Shown here piece after piece: positions 1-10,945 of a DNA stretch of 64,000 bases; position 1 is the stretch's first letter; every line of letters starts with the position of its first letter. Under the pieces are notes generated by a model, which was not told where the DNA came from, ran no database searches, and worked only from the letters and a program-made list of their open reading frames with translations. The position numbers and the translations under genes are program-made. The stretch covers positions 248,001-312,000 of the forward strand of contig JAIXMP010000012.1 in the NCBI GenBank assembly GCA_025677815.1. The letters are read 5' to 3'. This DNA is from Phascolomyces articulosus (lineage: Eukaryota; Mucoromycota; Mucoromycetes; Mucorales; Lichtheimiaceae).

Positions 1-951
1 TTTTCTCGGTTTGGATCGTTGGTATTACAGTATAGTTTGTGACCACAGCTATTCCAATCCACCATTTGATGTTGTCGTGAGCAGTAATAGGTGGTTTGGC
101 ATTTTCCACATGCTTTGGTGCCTGCCACACCACAAATAACACATTCTTTTGGTTTGGTGAATTGTTTGGGTGTAAAGTCAATCGCTACATCATCATCCTC
201 ATTTTCTTCATTTTCAGGTGGTGGATAATATGGGTTTTCGCGTGGTAATTGACTACGGTATACTTTGAAACTAATACATAAAATGGGGATGTATGTATTC
301 GTGTGAGTTTGATGATCAAATAAATCGAAATAGATCTATCCATCCAAGGTAGATATCCAATTTTTTTATTACCATTGTGTCCAATCTTGTTTATGACAAC
401 CACCATTCTTGCAACAGAATACATAGACGGCTCGATGGAAAGCTTCAGCAGGTTCGTCTTCAGGTGTATACAACTGTTTATTTTTTTTTTAATAGTATCA
501 CCATTATCATAAGAACGTGTTATAAATTTTCCATCCCAACGTCTTTTCCGTATGTCCATTGGATAGTAGCTCTTTGTGCTCCAGACCCAAATACACTGCT
601 TTTTTACCTGTAATAATAAGACCATAGGTTCGTTACAATTACCACAGGTTGTTTGTTCAACGTCTAAAATATGTTCTGGATTCAACCATGCCTATAATGA
701 TTCACCATATGAATAAAAAATAGCCAATGTGTGGGGAGGAAAGTGAAAACATATTATGTATAAAAAGTGTTTATTCAAATATACGTTACAGGCTTGCCAC
801 CCGATTTACTGGGATAAGTGTCAGCTGTCAATGGTGTTTCTGGCTCTTCACAATAACCAAGTTGAGGTGCCCATTTATCTGACGTAATGGCTTCGCTTAA
901 TTCACGTTGATCAAGTTCGGAAACGTCGCTGTCTGTATCACTATGTGACAT
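1..951 (-). CDS. PDCD2/Tsr4-like protein, partial (3' end off the left edge)
   Basis: Exons 951-790, 691-608, 473-373 and 270 to the window edge join in frame. The N-terminal part has the family signature (LGYCEEP, then PSKSGGKP joined to AWLNP), followed by a CGNC...MVLLLQ zinc-binding segment and FHRAVYVFCCKNGGC. The last visible exon carries a MYND-type zinc finger with spacing C-x2-C, C-x2-C, YYC, H and C (roughly residues 145-185). In the family this protein (yeast Tsr4, animal PDCD2) is a cytoplasmic chaperone of ribosomal protein uS5/Rps2 and is needed for 40S subunit maturation; that role is inferred from homology. The start at 951 is chosen because it opens on an acidic leader directly ahead of the conserved core; an in-frame upstream ATG at 1098 is separated by a poorly conserved A-rich stretch. 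The protein is cut before its C-terminal PDCD2_C half. Confidence 0.88.
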
Positions 952-1433
952 TGTATTCTTTTTTTTTTTTGATCGATCGAGAAAAGTGCTGTGCAAAGCT
1001 GGATTCGGAGAAGTCAAAGAATCAAAAGCCACTCCCCATTTTGGTATTCTCGTTCCGCCATCCCTAATTTCAGGCAAAGCATGCATAATTGGTTCCATTC
1101 TTATGCATGATTGTCAACAATTACTCTTACAAGTATATTCTTACGGATTTTTTTAATGTGATTTCTATCTATTTTAAAGTTTACTCGTCATTTTTTTTCT
1201 ATAATGTTTATATTGCACATTTTGGATCAAGTTTACTACTATGTAACATAAATTTTGCCCAGCTGTATAGAATTGTTTATTTTTATCCAGGAACAAGAGC
1301 AACAAGTATAATGATATTTTAAATTTGAATATTCGAATTAATAAATTATATCCTAGTAATAGATCATTATTATTATGCTTCGCCTGGTTTTACGGTTGTC
1401 TAACGGTGTTGATGTTATTCAACACAACTGCCA

Positions 1434-3765
1434 TTAGGTCATGTGCACAGCATCGGGCTGTCTAACATTACTATTGTTGTTATTTTGTTCCACATCACCA
1501 CAGTCAGGTGGAGAAGGAACAGAAGAAGGAACATCAGTTGAAGGACTTTCATCTTGATTGTATTTATCTATTATTTCTCCATTTACTTTTTTGTTATAAC
1601 AATAAAGGAGAGAACCAAAAAGAAGTATTGCACCTGGGAATCCTAATAGGAATCCAACCCAGGATCCCGTATTTCCACTGTTTGATCCACTTCCTTCCGT
1701 TGTTTGTCCTAGTATACTACCACCACCACCAGGAGTGGATGTAGATGCTCCATCCAATAAGCTCATAGCATCAAAAGAGGAAACCCACGCCCATTGATCC
1801 ACATCCATGATCCAAGTTTCGTTTAAAGTTATAATGAGACCACCTGTCTCTGTTGATAAACCAAATAAAATGAATAAATAAGGTCCAACCAAAGTGGCTA
1901 ATAAAGTTGAAATGGTAGATCATGCATAGGCATTTATTATTATCATTTAGTCAAGTCATCAACTTTTAAAGGATTGTAAAAATGTAGCATCAATGACTTA
2001 CCAGAATGACTATTAATTTTATGTTGCGCAGGAGGACTTGTCGAGTCATCGGTTGCTTGAACTGTTCTTTTACTCCAACTCAACTCATTACCTTGAGTAT
2101 TCAATACGTACATAGATCGAGTATCTAGAATAATTGGTAAAAAAAAATTCATGCATAAAGGATGCAAGTTACTGTGTTTAATATATAAATTGATAGAATT
2201 GTTGTTGTTTCGCGGTAGTATTACAATCATGATGGATGGATCACTTTGATATTTTTCACTACAAATCACGTTGTATTATTGATAGATTTCTAACTTACCA
2301 AAAGCATGTCCCAATTCTTCACCAAACAATATGATTTCTCCTGTGGTTGGTTCTATTGTAATCAAAAGTAGTACATTAATATGAAGTGATATGTAAAATA
2401 TATATAAGTATGAAGATAATATTGATTTCAATTGAGTAATGGATAACCTACTCAGAGTAACAGTATGTCCCTGTCGTCCAGTGGGGATGTCACTACCACC
2501 AACGGACCGATTACTCCATTGTCCACTCTCGGTCTCAAAGACTCTGACACTATTCATTGCATAATATCCAGATTCAGTAAGAGAGTCGATATAACTACCT
2601 CCAATGTAAAAAATGGAGGATCCAACTAGGACAGCAGCATGACCTCTGGATCCTGATGGTGCCGAAGCTCCTGTAGTCCAAGGTGATGCTGAATTCTAAC
2701 ATTGTATTATAAAAATGTGCATCATAATATACATCAAGGTGTGTTAATTTTGGTTATTGTACCATCCTCTATTTTTTTTTAGAGGAAAGAGATAAGCATA
2801 ACTTGAACTTACTCTGATATCAAAGATGAACATTTCACGTGGCCGTGTATATTCTCCATCTTGCGCGCCTGAGAACCTAGCTCTTTTACCGTACAAGCAT
2901 ATTTTGTCACATATATTGATGATTTCCATTAGAATATACTTATATATTATACGTAACTGTATGAAGGTTTATAACAATATGTAGTGCAATTTTTCAAAAT
3001 ACTTTACCTAAATCCTCCCCAGATATACACTGTATTATTATCAGGTCCAAGTGTCGCCGTATGCTCAGTCCTATATTTTTTTTATTGACGTACTCAAATT
3101 TAATCATCACCGTCTTTTATACCATTGGATAGCTAAGTATTATCATTGACTACACCTCCACTTCTTTAAGATTATGAACGTTCATCCAATTGAACAAAAA
3201 CTTACGGTGCAGAGCCTAAGGGCCGTTCCGGTATCACTTGCGTCCAACCTGTGCCTGCTTGTACATCATATGTTTCTGATCGATACGGTAATAGTGTATT
3301 ATTAGCAGGATCATCGGTCGCATAACCACCATCCATAAAGAGCACGTTCTGATTGGGTAAATAGGCCATGGCATACTCACAATTGGTAAGACCATTCAAG
3401 TCCCCATCAACTCTTTCCCAAGCACTTTGTAATTCAGGCACAGTCCTATTCTGAGACAAGTCAAGGCTGATAAAAAGATCATTAAGAGAATCACTGGATG
3501 CATAAGGTCTTCCTCCATAACAGTGAATTTTTTTTAGTGATGATATGTAAGCGCAATCTGAATTAAAATAAAGAGATATAAGTTTTATGGATTCAAGATA
3601 AATAAATAAAAGATTTTAAAAATAGAGAAAACGAGGAGGTTTATTACTTTGTTCTCCTCGAGATTCTGGCGTAAACGGGTATACTTTACGGATGAATAGT
3701 AAATTCAAAAGAAATAATAAGCAGATGGATATCATGGATTGTCGTCTTTTGAATAGGATGATCAT
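1434..3765 (-). CDS. Kelch-repeat type I membrane protein
   Basis: Eight exons join in frame: 3765-3648, 3557-3206, 3070-3008, 2876-2813, 2695-2452, 2352-2299, 2124-2002 and 1897-1434, giving 493 codons. The N-terminus is a hydrophobic signal or anchor segment (ISICLLFLLNLLF). Kelch-like blades follow, each with a double-glycine or GG-aromatic turn and a downstream W (CYGGRPY, FMDGGYA, IWGGFR, YIGGSY). A C-terminal transmembrane helix (VGFLLGFPGAILLFGSLLY) ends in a short Pro/Ser/Asn-rich tail. This layout matches fungal kelch/galactose-oxidase-like surface proteins with an outer beta-propeller and a short cytoplasmic tail. No catalytic residues of galactose oxidase are recognisable, so a binding or scaffolding role is more likely than an enzymatic one. 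The start could also be the in-frame ATG at 3735, which gives a cleaner signal peptide. Confidence 0.8.
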
Positions 3766-3855
3766 GATGCAAGAATATTTGTATATATATAAATAGGGAA
3801 GAAGAGACAAAAGAAAAAGAATTCTGCTTGTTGCATTTATATATATAATTATCAT

Positions 3856-5010
3856 CGCTAAGCCCTAACGAAGTTAGAGTTTTTCAACATGAATTTTTCT
3901 GTAAATACCAACTTCTATATTTTTAGGATGAAGTAGTTGCTGTGCCAAATTCCTTTTTATCACTTGATTGACACCATACATCATCATCTATTTGTATGAG
4001 GAGGATTGTCTAGAGTACATATTTGTAAATGATAATTCAGAATGGCACTGAAAAAGTAGTTCACGTATCATTCATTGGATTTAACGTTTTGGCTTAAACT
4101 CTGTACTTTTCTATAATAGAATACCAGCTTATATCACACACGATAAACGCAAACAATGTATTTTCCAAACTTTTGTTCAATCAAGCTTTTTAAAAGTGGA
4201 TCATCTACCTTGCAATCCTTTTTTTTTTTTTTTTGTAAAGGTGGGCTTGACAAAATTCTGTCCTGATATCACAATAGATACGATGGCCACAATAGAAAAA
4301 CACCCAAGGAAACAGATTTTGTACTACTTTGATAATTTTCACAAAAGAAAAAGCGTACACGTGGATAATGATGGCGCGTTGTACTAAGATACAATGGAAA
4401 CCATGGCCAAGGAGAGACAACAGTACTTTTTATACACAAGAAAGAATTCATATTTTCATATTACGTATTATTAAATTTAATTTGCATTGTGGTAACTTAT
4501 GTATTTTTATTAAAGATAGCCTTTTAGACGAAAATTAAATATAACACACTTTAATGTAAGAAAGTGAATTTAAAAAGGTATGCTCGTTCTGATTTGAAAC
4601 AAAGTTCCTTGCTGTATATATCCGGTGCCTTGCTGAGTTGCTTATTAAAATGATGATTCATCACATCATGATGTGAGATGAGACAGCCATGTTTTTTTCG
4701 GTTTTAAGAAAGTTTCTTGTGTATTAAAAAGAAACCTATCTTATCCTCAGTTGATATCTGAATCGATATTGGAACACACAAACACAGCAATGGACAATAA
4801 ATATAACTATTGTAAATAATGTAAATGATTTTCATTTAATATTTATTAATTGATTAAAATAATATTGAGTTAGATGCGACACTTCTTAGCCATGTCATTT
4901 TAATTAGCATGTTGCCCGGGAAACACCAACAAGGAGGTCATGTATCACCTAGCTTCCCAAAAAGAAAAAATAATGATGTAATCATTAAGGGATTACAACT
5001 GATCTTTGTG
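3856..5010. other. Intergenic, no gene recognised
   Basis: AT-rich DNA with overlapping short ORFs on both strands at 4196-4540, none of which resembles a protein family or shows conserved splice structure. It contains the likely promoter of the kelch gene on its left side. Nothing else is supported. Confidence 0.6.
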
Positions 5011-5013
5011 CAA

Positions 5014-5398
5014 GTTCAGAAAACCAACCCGTCATTGATTACATCAAAAGAATTTGAACCAAAAAGGATTGATAGTTGTAATTCGTAAATTGTTTAAAAC
5101 TCTAATTGTTTTTCATTCTTTCGATTCAAGCATCACTGATTGAACCAAAAGAAACGGCTCGAACCAGAAATGTTCTTAACTCATTTACAAATTTCAGAAA
5201 ACCAAACCATAAATGATTCTACCAGAGTGGATCAACCAAAAGGAGACTTGAACCAAAGGAGACTTGAACCAAAGGGACTTGAACCATAAAGGCGTTGAAC
5301 CATTTATGAATTGCAACTGGGCTCTGGGCAATTTCAGAAAACCAACCCATAAATGATTCTACCGGAATGATCCAACCAGAAGGAGACTTGAACCATAA
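5014..5398. repeat. Imperfect tandem repeat built on a TTGAACCA core
   Basis: A cassette TTCAGAAAACCAA.CC followed by an AATGATT-like segment starts near 5014, 5191 and 5331. Between copies the short unit TTGAACCA(A/T)AAGG recurs many times, with three close copies at 5235-5295. Spacings of about 177 and 140 nt show unit-length change. There is no open frame and no recognised transposon end. Confidence 0.7.
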
Positions 5399-5399
5399 G

Positions 5400-5813
5400 G
5401 TACGGATCGCAGAACACGCTCGTCCTGTTTCGCACGCGTTTGAAGCGTGTGAGCATGTCCTAAGGTTTTTTTTTTAAAAAAAATAATAGTATTTATGAAT
5501 TGATAAACGCATTACTATTATTATTGTTGCCAAGCAGCACCGTTACCAACCAACAATTATTTAACTAATTACTTTACTTGCGTTCCGTTCGTTTCCGTTC
5601 GTTTCGCATCGTTTATCGCCAGACATGCTCGCCTTGACTTACCCGATAATCTTTCGCGTTTTTTGAGCGTGTGAGCATGCTATAATTGAAAGAATAAAAT
5701 AAAAGCATTATTCATGAATTAATAGACACGTTGCCGTTATTATTACTTTAATTGTTATCGCCAGCCAACATTCATTTAACTTCTGTACCTGTGATTCGTT
5801 CGTTTAATGGAGG
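5400..5813. repeat. Diverged direct duplication of about 220 nt
   Basis: Two copies (about 5400-5610 and 5622-5813) share, in the same order, AGCGTGTGAGCATG, an A/T block containing TTATGAATT.ATA or TCATGAATTAATAGAC, a TTATTATT run, a GCCA.CC/CAAC segment with ATT.ATTTAAC, and a CGTTCGTTT motif. The first copy holds extra CGTTCGTTTCCGTTCG units. The copies flank the GAACCA repeat and suggest an old segmental or element-derived duplication. Confidence 0.6.
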
Positions 5814-6941
5814 AGAGAAAAAGAAAACTATGTGAGAGAAATTAATTCTAAGCTTATAGCCGCTGCTGTGTTGAAATTTTTTTTTCACAACTAAAGGTAC
5901 ATACTCTCAAAGGTTATCAACTATTTTATTTTGGCATTTATAAAACAACTTCTTTGAAGGGTCTTTTTATATTTTCAATCAAGCTACAGTAATCATCTCT
6001 TTTAGCCCTTTTCCGCTATTTTGCATATATATAATAATTTCATTGTTGTATTATTATAGATAGTAAAAAAATAATAGATATTAAAATGACAGATTAATTT
6101 TTTATTTTGGCTTTGTATTTAATTGAAAGGATTAATGACCTATATATTTGCTGTGTAAAAATCATTGAAGTGTAGGACAACATTTATATGATCTGCTCTA
6201 TATAATATATTGAGTAACCAATTTGATTTTGAAGTTCCAAAACTAAACTGAGAAGTTTACCTTGTTGAAAAGAGATGCCATAAAAAATAGCAATTAATCT
6301 CTATGATGAAAACTGTAAAACATCTTCGTCTGTATTTATTGTATGAAATAATAAGTTGTAAATGAGGAGGAGGAGTGGAGTATCGAAAAAACGAGAATGT
6401 GTGTTTACTATCAAGCAGACAGACATATCGTAAATTATATTATTCATACTGAACAATTCCACTGTATATTTTTCACTGCTAATTATACTTGATAAAGTCA
6501 AGGGGTGTCGTAACCAATGGTCCTGTATTTCATAATACGTCAGAGAAATAGCAGGACCACATTAAAATGAAGGAAACCAAATATAGAAATAATTTCTTAG
6601 GTAAACAAACTCAGAACTTGATCACGAAGAAAAAAAGAATGGCAATCGTTAAAAGAAAATAAAAACTACTTAACGTGTAAAAATAATAAAAGTGTGAAAA
6701 AACGTGTGATTTTAAGAACAATTCGTGAACATGTGTTTCCATGACAATATTGCCTAGTAACCTTTTCCTTTTACCTATTGACTATCACGCTTTTGTCGCG
6801 CTTCTAGTAGCATGTCGCGTAAAATTTAATGCAAAAAAAAATTGCCCGGGACCTGAAAATTTTCCAAAGATATTAAATAAAGGTCCCTATGACAACTTCT
6901 TTTTCTCTTTACCAGAACCGCTTTTTTTTTTTTACGTTACC
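5814..6941. other. Intergenic and upstream region of the orphan ORF
   Basis: AT-rich; the only minus-strand ORF (6301-6501) is short and unrecognised. An in-frame ATG at 6741 would add 67 residues to the orphan ORF downstream, but that segment reads like untranslated leader, so 6942 is preferred as the start. Confidence 0.5.
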
Positions 6942-8761
6942 ATGAACGCTATCCTCAAGTTTTTACTTTTCGGAATTGTCTCATACATTGCCGTGTTGGC
7001 TTTGTTTTACGCTGTCTTGCTCCCTTTCTCTATTTGTTACTATCTCTGGTTATTCCATCCTTATTGGGTCATTTCTGCCGTCTTTCTCGCCCTTGTGGTA
7101 TACATCTCTTTTGCTAAGCGTTGTGCTTTTGTCCGCGCTATGATTGCTGCTCAATGGGTTCAATGGGGTCGGTTTACCGTCTCACCAATGTCGCCACCGT
7201 TCCTTGTCCCATTGGTCGCTCCCACATTGCTTAAGGTCCACTTGGCATGTGAAGAGTTGACACATTTGCATTATTCTGAGCAATGTCATTATGACATTAA
7301 AAAACGACCTTGTCAATATCCCGTATGCGATGGCTCTGTTGTTTTGTCTCGTCTTTCTGGCTTCGGCAGAAGCTTGACACAAAATTACTCTGCAGAGACG
7401 TCTTCTGAAAAGGAGCGCGTTCTCTATGCCAAGTTTCCTTCCTTGGAATATTGTGCTCCAGTGGTAGTTCGTGGTAATTTGCCAGGTGTTACTCACTCGA
7501 TCTCGATGGCCTTGCGTAAGGACGAAGTTGCGTGGCTTGTGGAAACGGGTGGTGCCGTCCCAAGATCAAAGGTATTGGCTTACATGCCAACTGTTCGAGA
7601 CTCCCAAGTGGATCATTTGTGCGAACAGTTCGCGGCCATGCACCTCAGTGCTAGTGCCCAAGCTTCGGCTTATGTTCACACCAAGATGAGCCCTTGGATT
7701 CATTGTCGGTTGTTGCGGACAATATCGTCACAGTAGATATGGGTGATTCTACTACTGTGACCGCAGGTAATAAGGACATGGATGTGGATGTCTTATCTTT
7801 TGATAAGTCACCATTTGAAGTGTGCCTTCTCGAATATGCTGCATTGCAACAATGGCTGGCTTCTGTCGTACGCTTGTCGTCTTCAGAGTCATTGCCAGAA
7901 GATGAAGACACCTCCATGACATACTGTGATGAAGTAATGGAACCCACTTTGGGTGAGCCTACGGGCAACAATTCCTCTTCATCCGTCATGGCTGGGGAAT
8001 CTTCCACCCAAGTATCTGGTTCGGGTGATTCCGCCAGTGCTTTCGTGCACACTGCTGTCGAGCAACAGTGGTTGCCTTCGAAGTCGCCCCTGCCAGAAGA
8101 AGATACTCCTATGGCTTATTGTGATGAAGTCCCAGAACCCTTTATGGGTGAGTCTTCAGACAACATTTCCCCTTCATCCGCCGTAGTTGAGGCTTCTTCT
8201 AGTGGCTCAGTTGGTTTGGGTGATTCCGCTGCCGCTGTTATCCATAGCGAAGAGGGGCCAGTAGTAGTTGGTTCTGCCTCTGCTGCTGTGCTCAGAGAAG
8301 ATGTGTATGAAGTTCGGTCCTCTGTTGATACTCATCACGAGTCCCTCACAGTTGAAAACACAGTTGGTGAGGACACGCCCACTGCTTTTTCATCCAATTA
8401 ATCGGGGGCATCTTTTGATGCTTTCGTTGCTTTGGTTGACGAGGCTTTGGAGGAGAAATCTCCTGTGACCGGGACTGAGGGTGATGCCTCCGTTCGACTT
8501 GGTAATGCCGATGAAGAAGTTCAGGTAGGTGCTGAACTTGGTGAAGATGCTCATGTAGGAGTCGATGAGCTTACCGCTGCTGTAGGTGACGCTATAATGC
8601 AGATCCTCGAAAATAATGGTATTCCAAATATGGTTATCAATGACGCTCCCGTTTTCCCACCGCCACCACCTCAAGACCCTGTCGTCGATGACATTCTCGC
8701 CGAAATCCTTGGCTCTGAAGAGTCCCAAGATGATTCTTGGTTTGACGAATTCATCTGTAAG
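6942..8761 (+). pseudogene. Orphan membrane protein ORF with acidic Ser-rich repeats, frameshifted
   Basis: No family is recognised. The first frame (6942-7736) opens with two or three hydrophobic segments over about the first 60 residues, then a Cys/Trp-containing soluble part. Coding potential then passes to the +2 frame between about 7655 and 7736. That frame runs on to 8758, interrupted only by TAA at 8399-8401. The +2 part is acidic and Ser/Val-rich, with an internal duplication of about 75 residues marked by LPEDEDT.M.YCDEV and LPEEDTPMAYCDEV, and it ends in a PPPPPQ-containing acidic tail. A GTAAGT donor at 8759 splices to an acceptor at 8848, which would create a stop at once. Base and codon use look clearly richer in C and G than the neighbourhood. 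It is either a decaying gene or an element ORF; a 47-nt GT-AG intron (7608-7654) would also restore frame, so disruption at that point is not proven. Confidence 0.5.
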
Positions 8762-8851
8762 TGTTTTTTTATTTTATTTTATTATACGTAATGATTTATT
8801 TATCCAAGAAGCTAATATGTTTGCCTTTTTTTTGTTACCATTTCATAGAAT

Positions 8852-9692
8852 ATGATTAGACTTGTTGTGTGTACTTTTTGGAGTTGTCCTCTTTTTTTTT
8901 TCTCTTTTTTTTTTTCTTCGCTCTCGTTGACGTGTTTTCCATGTGTGTGTGTGTGTGTCGTCGTTTTCTCCGCTGCCTTTTGCCATTTTTTTTTCTTTCC
9001 TGTGTGTGCTTCGTTGCTGGTGTTTTTGTACGTTTGCCTCGAGTTGAGGTTATGGTAAGTTTATAAAAAAACAGTAACTCGTGGAAAAAAAACATTTATT
9101 GCTTGGTAACTTATTAGAAATTGACTTATTTTATTTATAGGCTGTGGTATTCTGCGGCTTTGTGTGTGTGGATGTTTGGTTGGTGCACGACCAATCCCGT
9201 TTTTTTTTTTTTTTTTTTTTGGAGTTTGCCGTTGCCGGTGGTTGTGGTAAGTCAACATACAAAATATACAGTTTTTATAGATTATTTTGAAATGATTGAC
9301 TAATTGATGTTTATTTATATAGACACGTTTGTGGTGTGTTGCATTCGCTTTTTGCCAGGTGGTTGGCATATTGAGTGCACTTGTGAGTTGTGCTTCCGTG
9401 TTCTGTTGGCTAGTGATGTGCCAATGTCACAGTAAGTTTATTATACTTTATATATTTATATATTGTTCAAGGAACCATTGCTTGGAAAGTATGCATAATG
9501 ACTAATAACCTATGTATTTATTTATTACAAATAGATATTACCGTGCTCGCGTGTGTGCGCGTTTTTAGAAGTTCTGGTTGGCCTGGGTCAGCGTGTAGCT
9601 GCTTTTCTTTGGCGAGGCGGATTGGCATTAGACGTCTTGGTGGATGGGGTCTCTTTGGGTTCAAAGGTATGAGTGGAGAAAAGGGAGTTTAA
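8852..9692 (+). CDS. Candidate four-exon hydrophobic Cys-rich protein in A-poor exons
   Basis: Exons 8852-9054, 9141-9246, 9323-9431 and 9535-9692 are bounded by three good introns (GTAAGT donors, TTTATTTATAG-like acceptors). They join into one open frame of 192 codons, with intron lengths of 86, 76 and 103 nt that are not multiples of three. The product would be rich in Phe, Cys, Val, Leu and Trp, with hydrophobic stretches such as VVGILSALVSC, and would end in a basic/Gly tail (LGGWGLFGFKGMSGEKGV). The exons are nearly devoid of A on the sense strand (long T runs, GT repeats). This lowers the chance of stop codons, so the open frame is weaker evidence than usual. The splice signals are convincing for a spliced transcript; coding is uncertain. 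The ATG sits three nucleotides after the acceptor that follows the orphan ORF, so it may also be a second part of the same transcript. Confidence 0.4.
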
Positions 9693-10445
9693 GGGCATGG
9701 CATGGTTGTTCTACACTATAACCACCAGGAGAAATGAAGGAGTATAGATATATCACAACTTGGGGATAGCCAGAAGAACAAGGAATTGAGACAGAAAGAA
9801 AAGAAAAGAGCAGACTTTCTGTTTTCGCTTACCTCTTGTGTTTTGATGGGGCTCGTGGGATATACCAGAAGGAACTTTAAAAAGATCTGGGAGGATTTAC
9901 AAACTGTAACTGGTATATTAACGTGAAATGAAAACAACTTGTTATTCTTCCAGTCTTGGTCCATCTAAGAGTTTCTCTTTATAATAAATCATTCTTGTAA
10001 AACAAGAATAAGTTATTATAAAGCTAAACCCCTAATAAATAAATAAAAATAATGATCAGTAAAATTGTTCTTCAAATTCAAATAATATAATAGTAGTAAT
10101 GCAAAATTAAATAAAAAAGATGATCTTACCGTAAAAAATCATAGGCATCAAACGAGTCTTGTTATCATTTAGACGGAGTAACCTGTCGTTGCAAATCCAA
10201 GATCTTCTGGTGTTCCAACGATATACCCCCTATGAAACCCATCAAAACACAAAAGGTAAACGAAAACAAAAAGCCCACTCTTTTCTTTTCTCTCCACCAC
10301 AATCCCTCGCCCTTCTGACCAGAGCCCAAGTTGCAATATACCTACATCCCTTCATTCCCCCCGATGGTTATAGTGTAGAACAACCATATCATGCTCTTGT
10401 TCTTTCTTTTCTCCTCTCATATCTTTGGGCTCAAAGGGATTTTCC
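9640..10445. repeat. Large foldback (inverted repeat) with central palindrome
   Basis: The reverse complement of about 9640-9955 aligns by eye with about 10165-10445. Shared stretches include CCCATCAAAACACAA, GTAAGCGAAAAC against GTAAACGAAAAC, TGGTTATAGTGTAGAACAACC and CACTCATACCTTTG against CTCTCATATCTTTG. The arms are diverged but collinear, about 280-310 nt each. The 200-nt spacer contains a strong hairpin at 9977-10023 with outer arms CTTTATAATAA/TTATTATAAAG and inner arms TTCTTG/CAAGAA. The left arm overlaps the last exon of the A-poor transcript. No terminal repeats, target duplications or transposase are visible. Confidence 0.75.
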
Positions 10446-10614
10446 TGAAGCTGGGGTTGTCCTATTTGTCAATTTGAGCATGTTACGATTTGTTGGCAAT
10501 CATACGCATGGTGGGAAGTGTGTGTGTTTTAACCAGGTTAATTCAGAGTGGATAAAGACGTTTTTCTTTTCTTCGTGGAGGAGGAAGGGAAATAAATGGA
10601 TACATGGTATGAAT

Positions 10615-10945
10615 GATCATGTCAGACAACGACTGATTTTGACCCTAACTATGGCAAGCTATTGTTTGTCATTTAGTAAGGAGAAGGAAATAAGTCGGAA
10701 GCAGACAGAATTTCTGTTCAGGTCATCCTGCGGAAGGTATTATTCACTTTACGTGTCAAAGGAAAAATGGCGATTTTTTACTTTCTGGAGGAGGAGTACA
10801 TGGTGGTGGATTGTTTGATCAAGTCGAGCAACGACTGGTTTTGATCCTAACTATGGCAAGCTATGCTTGTATATTAGTCAAGGAGAAGGAAATAAGTTGT
10901 GTTCTGGCATAATTTCTGTTCAGGTTATCCTGTGGAAGGTATCAC
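10615..10945 (+). repeat. Tandem duplication, about 203-nt period
   Basis: The segments near 10615-10740 and 10818-10943 match over about 125 nt. Both contain CAACGACTG.TTTTGA.CC, TAACTATGGCAAGCTAT, AAGGAGAAGGAAATAAGT, ATTTCTGTTCAGGT and TCCTG.GGAAGGTAT. It adjoins the foldback arm. A 219-codon ORF crosses both structures but is not supported as a gene. Confidence 0.7.

Noticed and set aside
7608..7654. 47-nt intron that would mend the orphan ORF frame
   Set aside because: GT and AG are present and the phase fits, but the donor is weak and the stretch reads as coding; not adopted, only noted as an alternative.
9061..9369. Antisense ORFs over the A-poor exons
   Set aside because: They are complements of T-rich exons giving poly-Lys/Thr proteins; the splice signals clearly run on the plus strand.
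10159..10818. 219-codon plus-strand ORF
   Set aside because: It runs through the foldback arm into the tandem repeat, has no splice support and no family resemblance; openness is probably accidental.
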